From assembly GCA_044238845.1 (NCBI GenBank), contig JBIICN010000017.1:1-64000 (forward strand): 64,000 nucleotides of DNA, given 5' to 3'. This stretch comes from UBA4416 sp044238845. GTDB lineage: Bacteria > Bacteroidota > Bacteroidia > B-17B0 > Aurantibacillaceae. The notes beneath the pieces were generated by a model that searched no databases, was not told the origin of the DNA, and saw only the letters and a list, made by a program, of their open reading frames with translations. This document shows, in pieces, positions 53,084-62,466 of this stretch. How positions within the stretch are numbered: the stretch's first letter is position 1; each line of letters begins with the position of its first letter. The position numbers were made by a program, and so were the translations under genes.

Positions 53084-53764
53084 TTACTTTTTTGCTGTCG
53101 TAAAGAAAAATTCTTTTAAATAATTTGGTTCAGCATAAGCCACATCTACGAAATCTTTTGCATGGTATTTAGCATAAGCTAATTCAATCATGTTATTGGC
53201 ACTTGCCGAAATATCATCTATAAAAAAAGTGAGAGGCAGTGTTTGTAAAAGTTCTTTGGCTTTTGGCATACCATCTCCAAAAAAATAAATTGGTTTCTGT
53301 AAATCAAAAACTTTAATACTTTCTTCTGTCAAAACTAAAGCTTGCAAAGGTATAATGTCATTTAAAGTATTTGTGTAAACAGCACAATACACCTCCATGC
53401 GTCGAGCATCCATTAAAGGACAAAATAAAACATCTTCTTTTGTTTTTTTGATAGCACTTACAGTGAGTGCTTTTAAAGTGTCGATGCTAATTAATGGAAT
53501 ATGTAACGCATAAGCTAAGCCTTTAGCGGCCGAAAAACCAATTCGTAAACCAGTGTATGAACCAGGACCAGAACTTATTGAAATAGCTTGTAAATCAGTT
53601 GGCTTTAAAGCATTTTTTTTTAGCAGCTCATCAATAAATACATGCAGATTTTCGGCATGTGTATATCCATTGTTTAATTCTTTAATCGCCAATAAGTCTG
53701 CATTTTTTGAAATAGCGACTGAACAAACGGTTGAAGTACTTTCTATATGAAGCAGGTAAGCCAC
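53084..53764 (-). CDS. tsaB: tRNA threonylcarbamoyladenosine biosynthesis protein TsaB
   Basis: 226 residues, ASKHA fold: LHIESTSTVCSVAISKN at the start, ISISSGPGSYTGLRIGFSAAKGLAYAL (about 62-88), and DARRMEVY. Partner of TsaD and TsaE in making t6A37 on tRNAs that read ANN codons. Start is GTG 53764, which gives the family's normal N-terminus. Three bp after the efflux adaptor gene. Confidence 0.94.
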   Translation of the reverse strand: MAYLLHIESTSTVCSVAISKNADLLAIKELNNGYTHAENLHVFIDELLKKNALKPTDLQAISISSGPGSYTGLRIGFSAAKGLAYALHIPLISIDTLKALTVSAIKKTKEDVLFCPLMDARRMEVYCAVYTNTLNDIIPLQALVLTEESIKVFDLQKPIYFFGDGMPKAKELLQTLPLTFFIDDISASANNMIELAYAKYHAKDFVDVAYAEPNYLKEFFFTTAKK

Positions 53765-53767
53765 TAT

Positions 53768-55120
53768 TTATTTTTTATCAGAAAATAATTCGTCTTTTTC
53801 AACGACTTTAATTTTTTTACCACTCTTCAAAATTTTAGAAACAGCGCCGTATGGTCCCGAAATAATTTCATCTCCCACCTTTACTCCGCTCTTAATTTCA
53901 ATATAATCGTTATCCTGAATGCCAGTGGTCACATAAACCATTTTAGCGACCCCATTATCGTTTACAAATACGCATTCTTTAATTTCTTCTTCTTTTTTGC
54001 TGTTGGCTTTCTCTTCTTTTTCATCTTTCACCACAACGTCTTGTTCTTCATCGCCACCAATGTTTTGTTTAGTTTGGGTTGTATCAGAACTACGAGTTGT
54101 CACACCTTGAATTGGAATAGTAATAATGTTAGCAGCACGCATGGTTTGTATTTCAACGCTGGCACTCATGCCAGGACGAAAAGGTGCAGGATTAATATCA
54201 GACACTAAGTCTAAATACGATTCTCTGAGTACTCTAATTTTTACAACAAAATTAGTTACTTGATCTACAGATATCCCTGTTGTATTGGCAGAGTTCGCTA
54301 CTTCGGTTACAATACCTTTGAATTTTTTTCCAATATATGCATCCACTTCAATAATTGCTGTATCGTTTTTGTGAATACGAATAATATCATTTTCATTCAC
54401 TTCTACACTAGCTTCCATTTCATTTAAGTTTGCTAAACGTAAAATTTCTGTTCCTTGTAACCCTTGCACACCAACTACACGTTCACCTTTCTCTACGTTT
54501 AATTTAGAAACAGTTCCATCCACAGGCGCATAAATAAATGTTTTATCTAGATTTGAGTTCGCTTCTTTTAAAGAGGCTTCCACACTTTTTACATTGTAAT
54601 CAGATGCTTTAATACTTTCTATTAAGCCTTCTACATTTGCTTTAGCGGCTTCATATGCTGCTTTCGAAGCATCCATTTCTTGTTGAGAAATGACGTTTTG
54701 ATCAAATAATTTTTTGTTACGAGCATTAGAAGCTTCAGCATTAGCTAAATTTGCTTGTGCTTGCGCTAATTGTGCCGCTGCTGTTTTCACGTTAGCTTTC
54801 GAACTATTAACGGTGGCATTCACACGTTCTAGGGCACTTTCGTAAATATCTGGTTTAATACGGCAAAGTAATTGACCTTTTTTAACTTGGTCGCCTTCTT
54901 TTACCAACATTTCAACTACCTCTCCTGATACATCCGATGTAATTTTTAATTCGGCTTCGGGCTGTATTTTTCCATTTGCCGAAACAGACTCAATGATGTT
55001 ACGAGTCGTTGCTTTTTCGGTTGTTACTTCTGTTGGTTCTTCTCCTTTAAAAAATTTAAAACCGATTACGACAAATAGTAATACAATACAAATTCCGATA
55101 ATCCAATATAATTTTTTCAT
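53768..55120 (-). CDS. Efflux periplasmic adaptor (HlyD/MacA family)
   Basis: 450 residues. N-terminal membrane helix (about 4-22), a beta-barrel/lipoyl half (EPEAELKITSDVSGEVVEMLVKEGDQVKKGQ), a coiled-coil hairpin (about 85-190, Ala-rich), the second lipoyl half (FIYAPVDGTVSKLNVEKGERV), then a beta-barrel and membrane-proximal domain. A Glu/Lys-rich insert (about 360-395, QDVVVKDEKEEKANSKKE) interrupts the last part. Bridges an inner-membrane pump to the TolC homologue encoded just upstream. No pump gene follows within the window. Confidence 0.9.
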   Translation of the reverse strand: MKKLYWIIGICIVLLFVVIGFKFFKGEEPTEVTTEKATTRNIIESVSANGKIQPEAELKITSDVSGEVVEMLVKEGDQVKKGQLLCRIKPDIYESALERVNATVNSSKANVKTAAAQLAQAQANLANAEASNARNKKLFDQNVISQQEMDASKAAYEAAKANVEGLIESIKASDYNVKSVEASLKEANSNLDKTFIYAPVDGTVSKLNVEKGERVVGVQGLQGTEILRLANLNEMEASVEVNENDIIRIHKNDTAIIEVDAYIGKKFKGIVTEVANSANTTGISVDQVTNFVVKIRVLRESYLDLVSDINPAPFRPGMSASVEIQTMRAANIITIPIQGVTTRSSDTTQTKQNIGGDEEQDVVVKDEKEEKANSKKEEEIKECVFVNDNGVAKMVYVTTGIQDNDYIEIKSGVKVGDEIISGPYGAVSKILKSGKKIKVVEKDELFSDKK

Positions 55121-55231
55121 GTTTTTTTGTTTTTTACCGCAGAGTCCGCCAAGTTTTTACGCAGAGTCCGCAGAGTTTTTTAATTATTTTTACTTAACAT
55201 TTCTTTGTGTTCTTTGCGCAATTCTCTTTGC

Positions 55232-55249
55232 TCCCGATAGCTATCGGGA
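55232..55249. repeat. 18-bp perfect palindrome
   Basis: TCCCGATAG/CTATCGGGA, a full 18-bp palindrome in the gap between the tolC-like and adaptor genes. The same gap (55121-55264) also holds GCAGAGTCCGC-type short repeats. Palindromes of this form are interspersed in several Bacteroidota genomes, to my recollection. Confidence 0.55.
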
Positions 55250-55264
55250 CTTTGCGGTTAAGTT

Positions 55265-56683
55265 CTAAAATTTCAATTCTTTTCCTTGATAAAAATCTAA
55301 CACTTTTAATTTAAATACATAATCATATTTTGCTTGCACTAAATTACTTTGAGCACTTTGTAAACGCGTTTTAGCGTTGTTATAATCAAATGTACTAATA
55401 GCACCGACATTATATTTTTGTTGAGCGTAAAAAAATGATTGTTCGGATGCTTCAACCGATAATTTAGTCGCGTTGTATTTATTTAAAGCAGCTTTAGAGT
55501 TTGCGTAGGCTTGAGCAATGGTTTTATACAAATTTTGTTCGGTTAAATCTTGAGTGTATTTTGCATTTAATGTGTTTAATTGCGCATTTTTTATACCAGT
55601 AACTGTTTGTAATCCATTAAAAATAGGAACAGTTAATGTAAAACCAAAACTTTTATTTACATTATCACTAAATTGATCTGAAAAAGATTTTTTTGATGTA
55701 ACGATTTCTGTTTTAGGAGTATAAATAGCTTCTCCAGATTGAGTAACATAAGGAGCTTGTTCAATACCGATAATATTAACAGCATCAATGTTTTTATCTA
55801 ATTCAGATGTACCCGTTCCTAAACTTCCGGTAGCAGATAGAGTAGGGCTTACTCTTCCCTTTGCTGCCGCTAAATTTTTTTCGGCGGCTAATAAATTATA
55901 ATTAACGCTTTTAATAGAGTGTTGGTTTTTTAAGGCTGTTTCATAAATATTTTGAACAGATAAAGTCGCTAATTCATTATTCAACATATCCACATTTGGC
56001 CTTGAAATATTAAAGTTATTTAAAGTATCTAAGTTTAATAGTTGTTTTAATGTTAACATCGCTATTTGATAGTTGTTATCTGCGCTCGTTACATTTACTT
56101 CTTCGTTAGCTAATTGGGCTTTTAAATCAAAAACAGCACTTTTTGCTAAAGTTCCTGCATCTGCTAATTTTTGAGTACGCTCTAATTGCTCTTGAGTAAT
56201 TTTGTATTGAGCTTTAGCAATTTGTAAAATTTCGTCACTAAAAATTACATTGATGTAAGTAGTAGCTACATTTAAAGCTAAATCATTTTTTTGTTGTAGA
56301 TAGTTTTCTGCGCTCGATAAATAATTATACTGATTTGCTTTAATAGTATTGTATTGAGCTAATCCCGACCAAAGCACAACATTAGATGACACATAAAAAT
56401 TTTGTGATAATACTTGCGCATTAGCAAAGGTGTTGGTATATCTATCAATTGTTCTACCAAAGTTGTAAGTGTGTTGTGCTCCTGCATTAACGGTTGGCAA
56501 AATAGCCGCTTTACTTTGTGTGGCATTGTTTTTATTAATACGTGCCGAAATTTCGGATTGCTTTAAGCTAATGTTGTTTTTTTGCGCATAATCAACACAT
56601 TGTTGTAAATCCCATACAGAGGATTGAGCAATGGAGAATTGTACGATTCCTAAAAAAAGGAAACTATATAGGATGGTCTTCAT
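55265..56683 (-). CDS. TolC-family outer-membrane efflux protein
   Basis: 472 residues. Signal peptide (to SIAQ), then the two OEP repeats with long heptad helices (about 25-225 and 255-460): WDLQQCVDYAQKNNISL, YVSSNVVLWSGLAQYN, ITVPIFNGLQT, QKYNVGAISTFDYNNAKTRLQSAQSNL. Forms the trimeric outer-membrane duct of a type I secretion or efflux system with the adaptor downstream, 144 bp away. Confidence 0.92.
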   Translation of the reverse strand: MKTILYSFLFLGIVQFSIAQSSVWDLQQCVDYAQKNNISLKQSEISARINKNNATQSKAAILPTVNAGAQHTYNFGRTIDRYTNTFANAQVLSQNFYVSSNVVLWSGLAQYNTIKANQYNYLSSAENYLQQKNDLALNVATTYINVIFSDEILQIAKAQYKITQEQLERTQKLADAGTLAKSAVFDLKAQLANEEVNVTSADNNYQIAMLTLKQLLNLDTLNNFNISRPNVDMLNNELATLSVQNIYETALKNQHSIKSVNYNLLAAEKNLAAAKGRVSPTLSATGSLGTGTSELDKNIDAVNIIGIEQAPYVTQSGEAIYTPKTEIVTSKKSFSDQFSDNVNKSFGFTLTVPIFNGLQTVTGIKNAQLNTLNAKYTQDLTEQNLYKTIAQAYANSKAALNKYNATKLSVEASEQSFFYAQQKYNVGAISTFDYNNAKTRLQSAQSNLVQAKYDYVFKLKVLDFYQGKELKF

Positions 56684-56862
56684 AGGTTTTTATAAATCGA
56701 AGTAAATTTAACTAAAAAAAGCGCCCATTTTACCCAACTACACAAGCGGAAAAAAAGTAGGGGTATTGGTAAAAAATGGCCACATAAATTTATCAACTTT
56801 AGCAATTGTAAGCCCCTTTTTCACTATTTTTCTAATCTCATATTTTGTTATTAATCAGGTTA

Positions 56863-59718
56863 ATGGTTCCATTTTTACAATACATTGCTCAATATATCCA
56901 CACGCATCATGCAGATGATACAGAGCGTTTATGTATTGTATTACCAAACAAACGGGGTGCTTTATATTTAAAACAGCATTTAGCCAAAGCTTTTCAAAAA
57001 ACAATTTGGTTACCAACTATTATTAGTGCCGAGGAATTAGTAGCTGAACTATCAGGCTTACAACAAGCCGATAGTATTGATTTGATTTGTGATTTATATG
57101 CCGTTTACACCAACGTTTTAAAAGAAAAAGCCGAGCCTTTTGAAGCTTTTGCCAAATGGGGAACCTTAATGCTTCAGGATTTTAATGAAGCTGATCGGTA
57201 TTTAGTAGATACCGACTCTTTATACCAAAATTTAAAAGAAATTAAAGAAATTGAGAATTGGAGTTTAAGTGCCGATAGTTTAACTCCCACACAACAAGAT
57301 TATGTGAATTTTATGCACCAAATGGGAAGCATTTATCACGAGTTTGCAAAAGTATTGCTTCAAAAAAAACAAGCCTATCAAGGTTTAATGTACCGTAAGG
57401 CCGTTGATAATTATAAGGATTCGGAATACATTAATCAATATTCTAAAATTTTAATTTGTGGCTTTAACGCTTTAAACAAAGCAGAAACCATTATTTTTTC
57501 AGATTTAGTAAAAGAGAAAAAAGCGACTCTTATTTATGATGCAGATAAATATTATGTAGAAAACGAAAGCTATGAAGCAGGATTGTTTCTTCGCAAAAAC
57601 TTTAGTGATACGTGGTTAAATACTAAAAATCATATTGGAGATTATTTTAACGAGATTCCTAAACATATTGATATAGTAGCTGTTCCAAAACAATTGGGAC
57701 AAGCACAAGTAGTATCTCATCAATTACACGAATGGATCAAGCAAGGAAAATCGTTAAACAAAACCGCAGTTGTCTTAGCGGATGAAAGTTTGTTGTTTCC
57801 TATCTTAAATCAATTGCCGAAGGAAGTACAGCATGTAAACATTACAATGGAGTATCCTTTGCGTTTATCACCCATTTACGATTTAATTGATAATTTAATT
57901 AGTCTTCATCAATCTACTCAAAAGGTAAGCGCTTCTAGTAGCTATTACTTTGCGGATATATTTAAGATTTTACAAAACTCCTTATTTAAAAAATACTACA
58001 AATCATTTAATCCTACTGTTCCATTACAATCTATCATTCAAAAGGTCATTGATAAAAATTATGTGTGGTTAAATACTAAAGTATTATCCGAATTATTTGA
58101 AGATAATTACCAATACATTGATAATTTATTTAATACATGGTCAAATTCGGCACAAGGCATCGCCTCAATGTCGCACATTATTAATGTGTTTAATGTGTCT
58201 GAAAACGAAGACTTGCAATTGTCTAGTACCGAAAAAGAATATTTACATGTGTTTACAAAGTATTTTAATCGCTTACAATCTTTAATTGAAACACATCATT
58301 ATTTAGATTCTTTACTAACCTTAAAAAGTTTATATAAACAAATTATTGGCGCTGCTTCTGTTCCTTTTATTGGCGAGCCATTGCAAGGCTTACAAATTAT
58401 GGGAGTTTTAGAAACCCGTACTTTGGATTTTGAAAATATTATTTTGTTAGGCGTTAACGAAGGAGTTTTACCTTCAGGTAAATCTTCTAATTCATTTATT
58501 CCTAATGATTTAAAGCGTTATCATAGCATGCCACTATATGGCGATAAAGATGCGATTTACGCTTACCACTTTTATCGAATTTTACAACGAGCCTCAAATA
58601 TTTTAATCACCTATAATACCGAACATAGTGTGTTAGGTTCAGGCGAAAAAAGCCGTTTTATTACACAATTGCAATTTGAATTACGAAAATATAATGAGGC
58701 TCATGTGATTACCGAGCAAATGTTAAGTGGCGACACTTTGCCAGCAAGCTCTCGCAATAACATTTCAATTACAAAAACAGATTTAAATTTAGCGCCCATT
58801 ATTTATAAACTCACTACTGATAGTCAGTACACTGGGTTGAGTCCCTCGGCTTTAATTACCTATAAAGATTGTGCTTTACGTTTCTTTTTTAGGTATGGCG
58901 CAGGTATTAAAGAAACAGAAGATGTAGAAGAAAGTGCCGAAGCAAATACACAAGGTTCTATTTTACATGAATCGTTAGAAATGTTGTACAAACCTTTTAT
59001 TGGTAGGGTTTTAAAGGAAGAGAATATAAAAGAGTGTCTTTCAAAAACAGAAGAGAGTGTTAATTTGATTTTTCAAAATTATTTTAGTCAGCGCGAAAGC
59101 CAGTTTGGAAAAAACTTTTTACAACGAAAAGTATTGTACGAGTACGTTAATAAATTATTGAAAAACGATTTACGTTTAATTCAACAATCACAAAAAACAA
59201 ATGAGTTGTTGAGTTTAATAGATTTAGAACGTAGCTTAACGGCCTCTGTTACTATACCTATTAAAGGTATTGAGACGACTATTTATTTAAAAGGTTCCGC
59301 TGATAGAATAGATAAATTAGGAAACAAGATTAGAATTATTGATTACAAATCGTCAGTTAAAGATTCAGATAAATTTAAGTTCAGCAATTTTGACGATTTG
59401 TTTACCGATAGCCAATATAATAAAATGTTGCAATTATTTATGTATGCTTGGTTAGTGGTAAAAAATAATTTAGCAAAGCCCGAAGAATTGCAACCTTGCA
59501 TTATTCCATTTAAAAAGTTTGAAGAGCAGCCTAAATTTATAATGGAAGATGTTAAAGGCGGTGGCATTTTATATTTCAGCTCTGAGTTACTTCAAGAGTT
59601 TGAAGACCATTTAAAGCAAAAGATATCTGAAATCATTGTTGGTTCAGAGCCATTTACGCAAACAGAGGATGAGGATAAGTGTGAGTATTGCGCTTATGCG
59701 AGTATTTGTAATGTATAA
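56863..59718 (+). CDS. AddB-like PD-(D/E)XK nuclease/helicase-family protein
   Basis: 951 residues from ATG 56863. The N-terminal two-thirds has an inactivated helicase-like fold (LCIVLPNKRGALYLKQHL, FENIILLGVNEGVLPSG). The C-terminal nuclease domain (about 660-951) has GSILHESLEML, GSADRID, IIDYKSS (catalytic D and K) and Cys residues that frame a 4Fe-4S cluster (YKDCALRFFF and DKCEYCAYASIC at the end). This is the AddB arrangement in double-strand break repair. The AddA helicase partner is not adjacent: the neighbours are tolC (divergent) and a toxin-antitoxin pair. Confidence 0.88.
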   Translation: MVPFLQYIAQYIHTHHADDTERLCIVLPNKRGALYLKQHLAKAFQKTIWLPTIISAEELVAELSGLQQADSIDLICDLYAVYTNVLKEKAEPFEAFAKWGTLMLQDFNEADRYLVDTDSLYQNLKEIKEIENWSLSADSLTPTQQDYVNFMHQMGSIYHEFAKVLLQKKQAYQGLMYRKAVDNYKDSEYINQYSKILICGFNALNKAETIIFSDLVKEKKATLIYDADKYYVENESYEAGLFLRKNFSDTWLNTKNHIGDYFNEIPKHIDIVAVPKQLGQAQVVSHQLHEWIKQGKSLNKTAVVLADESLLFPILNQLPKEVQHVNITMEYPLRLSPIYDLIDNLISLHQSTQKVSASSSYYFADIFKILQNSLFKKYYKSFNPTVPLQSIIQKVIDKNYVWLNTKVLSELFEDNYQYIDNLFNTWSNSAQGIASMSHIINVFNVSENEDLQLSSTEKEYLHVFTKYFNRLQSLIETHHYLDSLLTLKSLYKQIIGAASVPFIGEPLQGLQIMGVLETRTLDFENIILLGVNEGVLPSGKSSNSFIPNDLKRYHSMPLYGDKDAIYAYHFYRILQRASNILITYNTEHSVLGSGEKSRFITQLQFELRKYNEAHVITEQMLSGDTLPASSRNNISITKTDLNLAPIIYKLTTDSQYTGLSPSALITYKDCALRFFFRYGAGIKETEDVEESAEANTQGSILHESLEMLYKPFIGRVLKEENIKECLSKTEESVNLIFQNYFSQRESQFGKNFLQRKVLYEYVNKLLKNDLRLIQQSQKTNELLSLIDLERSLTASVTIPIKGIETTIYLKGSADRIDKLGNKIRIIDYKSSVKDSDKFKFSNFDDLFTDSQYNKMLQLFMYAWLVVKNNLAKPEELQPCIIPFKKFEEQPKFIMEDVKGGGILYFSSELLQEFEDHLKQKISEIIVGSEPFTQTEDEDKCEYCAYASICNV

Positions 59719-59725
59719 TTGATGG

Positions 59726-60034
59726 TTAAAAGCTCAATGGTTCCCTACTTGTATGTCTTATGCGTAAAATGGTGACGTTATTTTCAGATATTTGATATGA
59801 TATGCGATAACTAAAAACAATGGCCGTTTTAAATGATCCATCATTATTTTTCTTAAATCTATCAAGAGGATAGTTGTTGTATTGACTTGAAAGACTTTCA
59901 ATCATATCTAATAATGCATTAGCTACAATTTCTATTGCTTGAGGAGCTTCTTCAAAAAGATACTCTAATATTTCGAAATATTGAGTTTCTGCATTTTTTG
60001 ACCAAATAATTTGTTTTATTTTCTTTTGAACCAT
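59726..60034 (-). CDS. RelE/ParE-family toxin
   Basis: 102 residues of the RelE/ParE fold: IIWSKNAETQYFEILEYL at the start, and a C-terminal strand pair FSYRISYQISENNVTILRIRHTSREP (shown in parts FSYRISYQI, VTILRIRHT). Such toxins block gyrase (ParE) or cleave ribosome-bound mRNA (RelE); sequence alone does not decide, though the FEIL-type helix and lack of RelE catalytic Lys/Arg pattern favour ParE. Start overlaps the antitoxin gene by 19 bp. Convergent with the AddB-like gene. Confidence 0.85.
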   Translation of the reverse strand: MVQKKIKQIIWSKNAETQYFEILEYLFEEAPQAIEIVANALLDMIESLSSQYNNYPLDRFKKNNDGSFKTAIVFSYRISYQISENNVTILRIRHTSREPLSF

Positions 60035-60258
60035 TTTGCACTCTGCTTTACGATGTCTGCATGTGTTGTTGATTCGCCATTTTGTACTTGTTTGATGGCT
60101 TGTTCAATTTCTTTGTTGTATTGTTCAACCGAAATGTGTTTTTCTTTTTTATCGATATGAAGAATGTTTTTTACCATATCTAATAAAATGACTTGCTGTC
60201 TTTCTGATAACAAAGGCAAATAGGTTGCTAGTTCTTTATTTATTTCGGTTGCAGCCAT
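60016..60258 (-). CDS. Antitoxin of a ParDE-type module
   Basis: 80 residues: a helical N-terminus (LATYLPLLSERQQVILLDMVKNI) followed by charged helices ending in KQSAKWFKRK. Small, acidic to neutral, and immediately upstream of and overlapping the toxin gene, as antitoxins are. It should bind and neutralise the toxin and repress the operon. I do not place it in a named antitoxin family with certainty. Confidence 0.8.
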   Translation of the reverse strand: MAATEINKELATYLPLLSERQQVILLDMVKNILHIDKKEKHISVEQYNKEIEQAIKQVQNGESTTHADIVKQSAKWFKRK

Positions 60259-60451
60259 TTTTTAATTTAATTATTACAAATTTACAAAAAAATGTCGTAT
60301 TTGTTTTCTTAATGATACAAAAACAGTAACTATTGTCTTTTTTTTACGATAATTATATCTAACAATCTACTGTTTATAAAATCAAAAAAACGCCTGCAAA
60401 GCCTTTGCAAGTAGCTCTAATTTTATATTAAAATTTTTACACCCAAATAAC

Positions 60452-61429
60452 ATGCTTCTTTCTTTAAAAAGAATTGCCTTTACTATAACGGTAATGTTTT
60501 GTATGAACATTAGTTTTTCTCAAAACCTCACCGTTGATTTTGAGGGAAGAGTAACCCATGAAACGTCTGTTTTATCAGAAGTGATTGTGCAAGTGTTACA
60601 AGATGGGAAATTATTAACCTCTTTTAAAACCGATCAAACTGGTAATTATAATGTGTATTTACCTTTAGGGAGCGATTATATTATTTCTATTTCTAAAAAT
60701 GATTACGTTCAAAAATATTTTAGTGTTAGTACTAAAGGTATTCCTGCCGATCAATCTAATGTTAAGTTTCCAAGCATTAGGGCCGATGTAGATTTGTTTA
60801 AATATTACGAAGGAGTTGATTATACATTATTTGATGAACCTATTAATAAATTTTTTTACAGTACTCGAAAAGGAAATTTTGAATATGATAAAGATTTATT
60901 GAAAGAGAAAAAAGAGGCGATGAAAAAAATTAAATTAGCTGAAAAACAAGCTATTTTACTAGCCTTAAAGAAAAATGAAGAAAAGCAAAAACAATTAGAT
61001 AAATCATCAAAATCGGAAGTAGCTAAAAAAGAAAATGCAGATAAGTTAGCGGATGAAAAAAAGATGCTGGATGATAAATTAGCGAAACAAAGTTTGATGA
61101 TGAAATTGATTGAGGAAGACGAAAAGCCTATTTTTAAAACTAACAGCGAGAAAAACGATATTCAATTAAATATTGTGGCTGCAAATAGCGAAGAGAGTAA
61201 AAAAATAATTGATAAAAAAATAACCGACTTAGTTACTAAGCACAAACAAAAAGTAACAGAAGAAAAACAAGAAACAGAAAGTGTCGTTATTGTAAAGCGA
61301 GTTGTTGTTCGCGATCAAGAAACCTGGGTTTATGAGAAAAAAACCTTTAGCTGGGGAGGAGTATCTTATTTTAGAGATAAACAGCGTATTACAGCGAGTA
61401 CCTTTAATATGGAAACTGCTTCAAATTAG
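60452..61429 (+). CDS. Secreted protein with carboxypeptidase-regulatory-like domain and coiled coil
   Basis: 325 residues. Signal peptide (to FSQ, about residue 24), a CarboxypepD_reg-like beta domain (about 28-105: VDFEGRVTHETSVLSEVIV, FKTDQTGNYNVYLPLG), then a Lys/Glu-rich coiled coil (about 150-230) and a final small domain (KRVVVRDQETWVYEKK). Likely periplasmic or envelope-associated. It precedes fabD by 145 bp and has no clear function. Confidence 0.7.
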   Translation: MLLSLKRIAFTITVMFCMNISFSQNLTVDFEGRVTHETSVLSEVIVQVLQDGKLLTSFKTDQTGNYNVYLPLGSDYIISISKNDYVQKYFSVSTKGIPADQSNVKFPSIRADVDLFKYYEGVDYTLFDEPINKFFYSTRKGNFEYDKDLLKEKKEAMKKIKLAEKQAILLALKKNEEKQKQLDKSSKSEVAKKENADKLADEKKMLDDKLAKQSLMMKLIEEDEKPIFKTNSEKNDIQLNIVAANSEESKKIIDKKITDLVTKHKQKVTEEKQETESVVIVKRVVVRDQETWVYEKKTFSWGGVSYFRDKQRITASTFNMETASN

Positions 61430-61574
61430 CAGTTTTTATTTTTTGTTAGCTTGTTTTATATTATAATTAACAGTCTTTCGTTAGTTACTAATGTAAAAAA
61501 TCAAAGTTCTTTTCGAGCTATTTTTTGTATATTTAGACTTTATACTAAACTAACAAAAAAGCACTTTTTACTCT

Positions 61575-62462
61575 ATGAAAAAAGCATTTGTATTTCCAGG
61601 TCAAGGTTCTCAATTTTCTGGAATGGGAAAAGAGTTATATGATAACTCTGATTTAGCAAAAAAAATGTTTCACCAAGCTAATGATATTTTAGGATTTAAT
61701 ATCACAGAAACCATGTTTACTGGGTCTGATGAAGAATTAAAACAAACTAAAGTTACACAGCCTGCCATATTTTTACATTCGGTAATATTAGCTGCAACGA
61801 TGGGCGAATCTTTTATTCCTGATATGGTGGCTGGGCATTCCCTAGGCGAATTTTCGGCTTTAGTAGCTAATAAAACTTTAAGTTTTGAAAGTGCTTTAAC
61901 TTTAGTGTCTAAGCGTGCTATGGCTATGCAAAAGGCTTGCGAAATAAATCCATCAACCATGGCGGCTGTATTAAATTTAGCAGATGATGTAATCGAGAAT
62001 ATTTGTAAAGAAATTACAGCGAGCGGCCATGTGGTTGTGGCTGCCAATTATAATTGCCCGGGTCAGTTAGTGATTTCTGGGTCTATCGAAGGAATTAATA
62101 TTGCTTGCGAAAAAATGAAAGCGGCTGGAGCTAAACGCGCTTTAGTGTTACCTGTTGGCGGGGCATTTCACTCGCCATTAATGGAGCCAGCTCGTGTGGA
62201 GTTAGAGGCTGCTATTAATGCCACTACTTTCAATCAGCCAATTTGCCCTGTTTATCAAAATGTTACAGCTTCTGCCGTATCAAATCCTGATGAGATTAAG
62301 AAAAATTTAAATATACAACTAACAGCTCCTGTAAAATGGACACAAACCGTTACTCAAATGATTGCTGATGGAGCTACTCATTTTACAGAAGTTGGTCCTG
62401 GTAAAGTATTACAAGGATTAGTGAAAAAAGTAAATCCAGCCATGGAAACTATAAGCGCATAA
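61575..62462 (+). CDS. fabD: Malonyl-CoA:ACP transacylase
   Basis: 295 residues, FabD family: PGQGSQFSGMGKEL at the N-terminus, nucleophile S89 in GHSLGEFSA, Arg in SKRAMAMQKA, and the His of GGAFHSPLM. Transfers malonyl from CoA to acyl carrier protein to start fatty acid elongation. Cytoplasmic. It stands apart from other fab genes here; the next gene starts four bases after its stop and may be co-transcribed. Confidence 0.96.
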   Translation: MKKAFVFPGQGSQFSGMGKELYDNSDLAKKMFHQANDILGFNITETMFTGSDEELKQTKVTQPAIFLHSVILAATMGESFIPDMVAGHSLGEFSALVANKTLSFESALTLVSKRAMAMQKACEINPSTMAAVLNLADDVIENICKEITASGHVVVAANYNCPGQLVISGSIEGINIACEKMKAAGAKRALVLPVGGAFHSPLMEPARVELEAAINATTFNQPICPVYQNVTASAVSNPDEIKKNLNIQLTAPVKWTQTVTQMIADGATHFTEVGPGKVLQGLVKKVNPAMETISA

Positions 62463-62466
62463 AATC

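Noticed and set aside
60391..60412. TGCAAAG/CTTTGCA inverted repeat upstream of the 60452 gene
   Set aside because: Too short a loop to form a terminator on either strand and no gene ends there; could be an operator of the toxin-antitoxin unit but nothing supports it.
61451..61642. 63-codon ORF before fabD
   Set aside because: Overlaps the fabD start in another frame and has no family resemblance.
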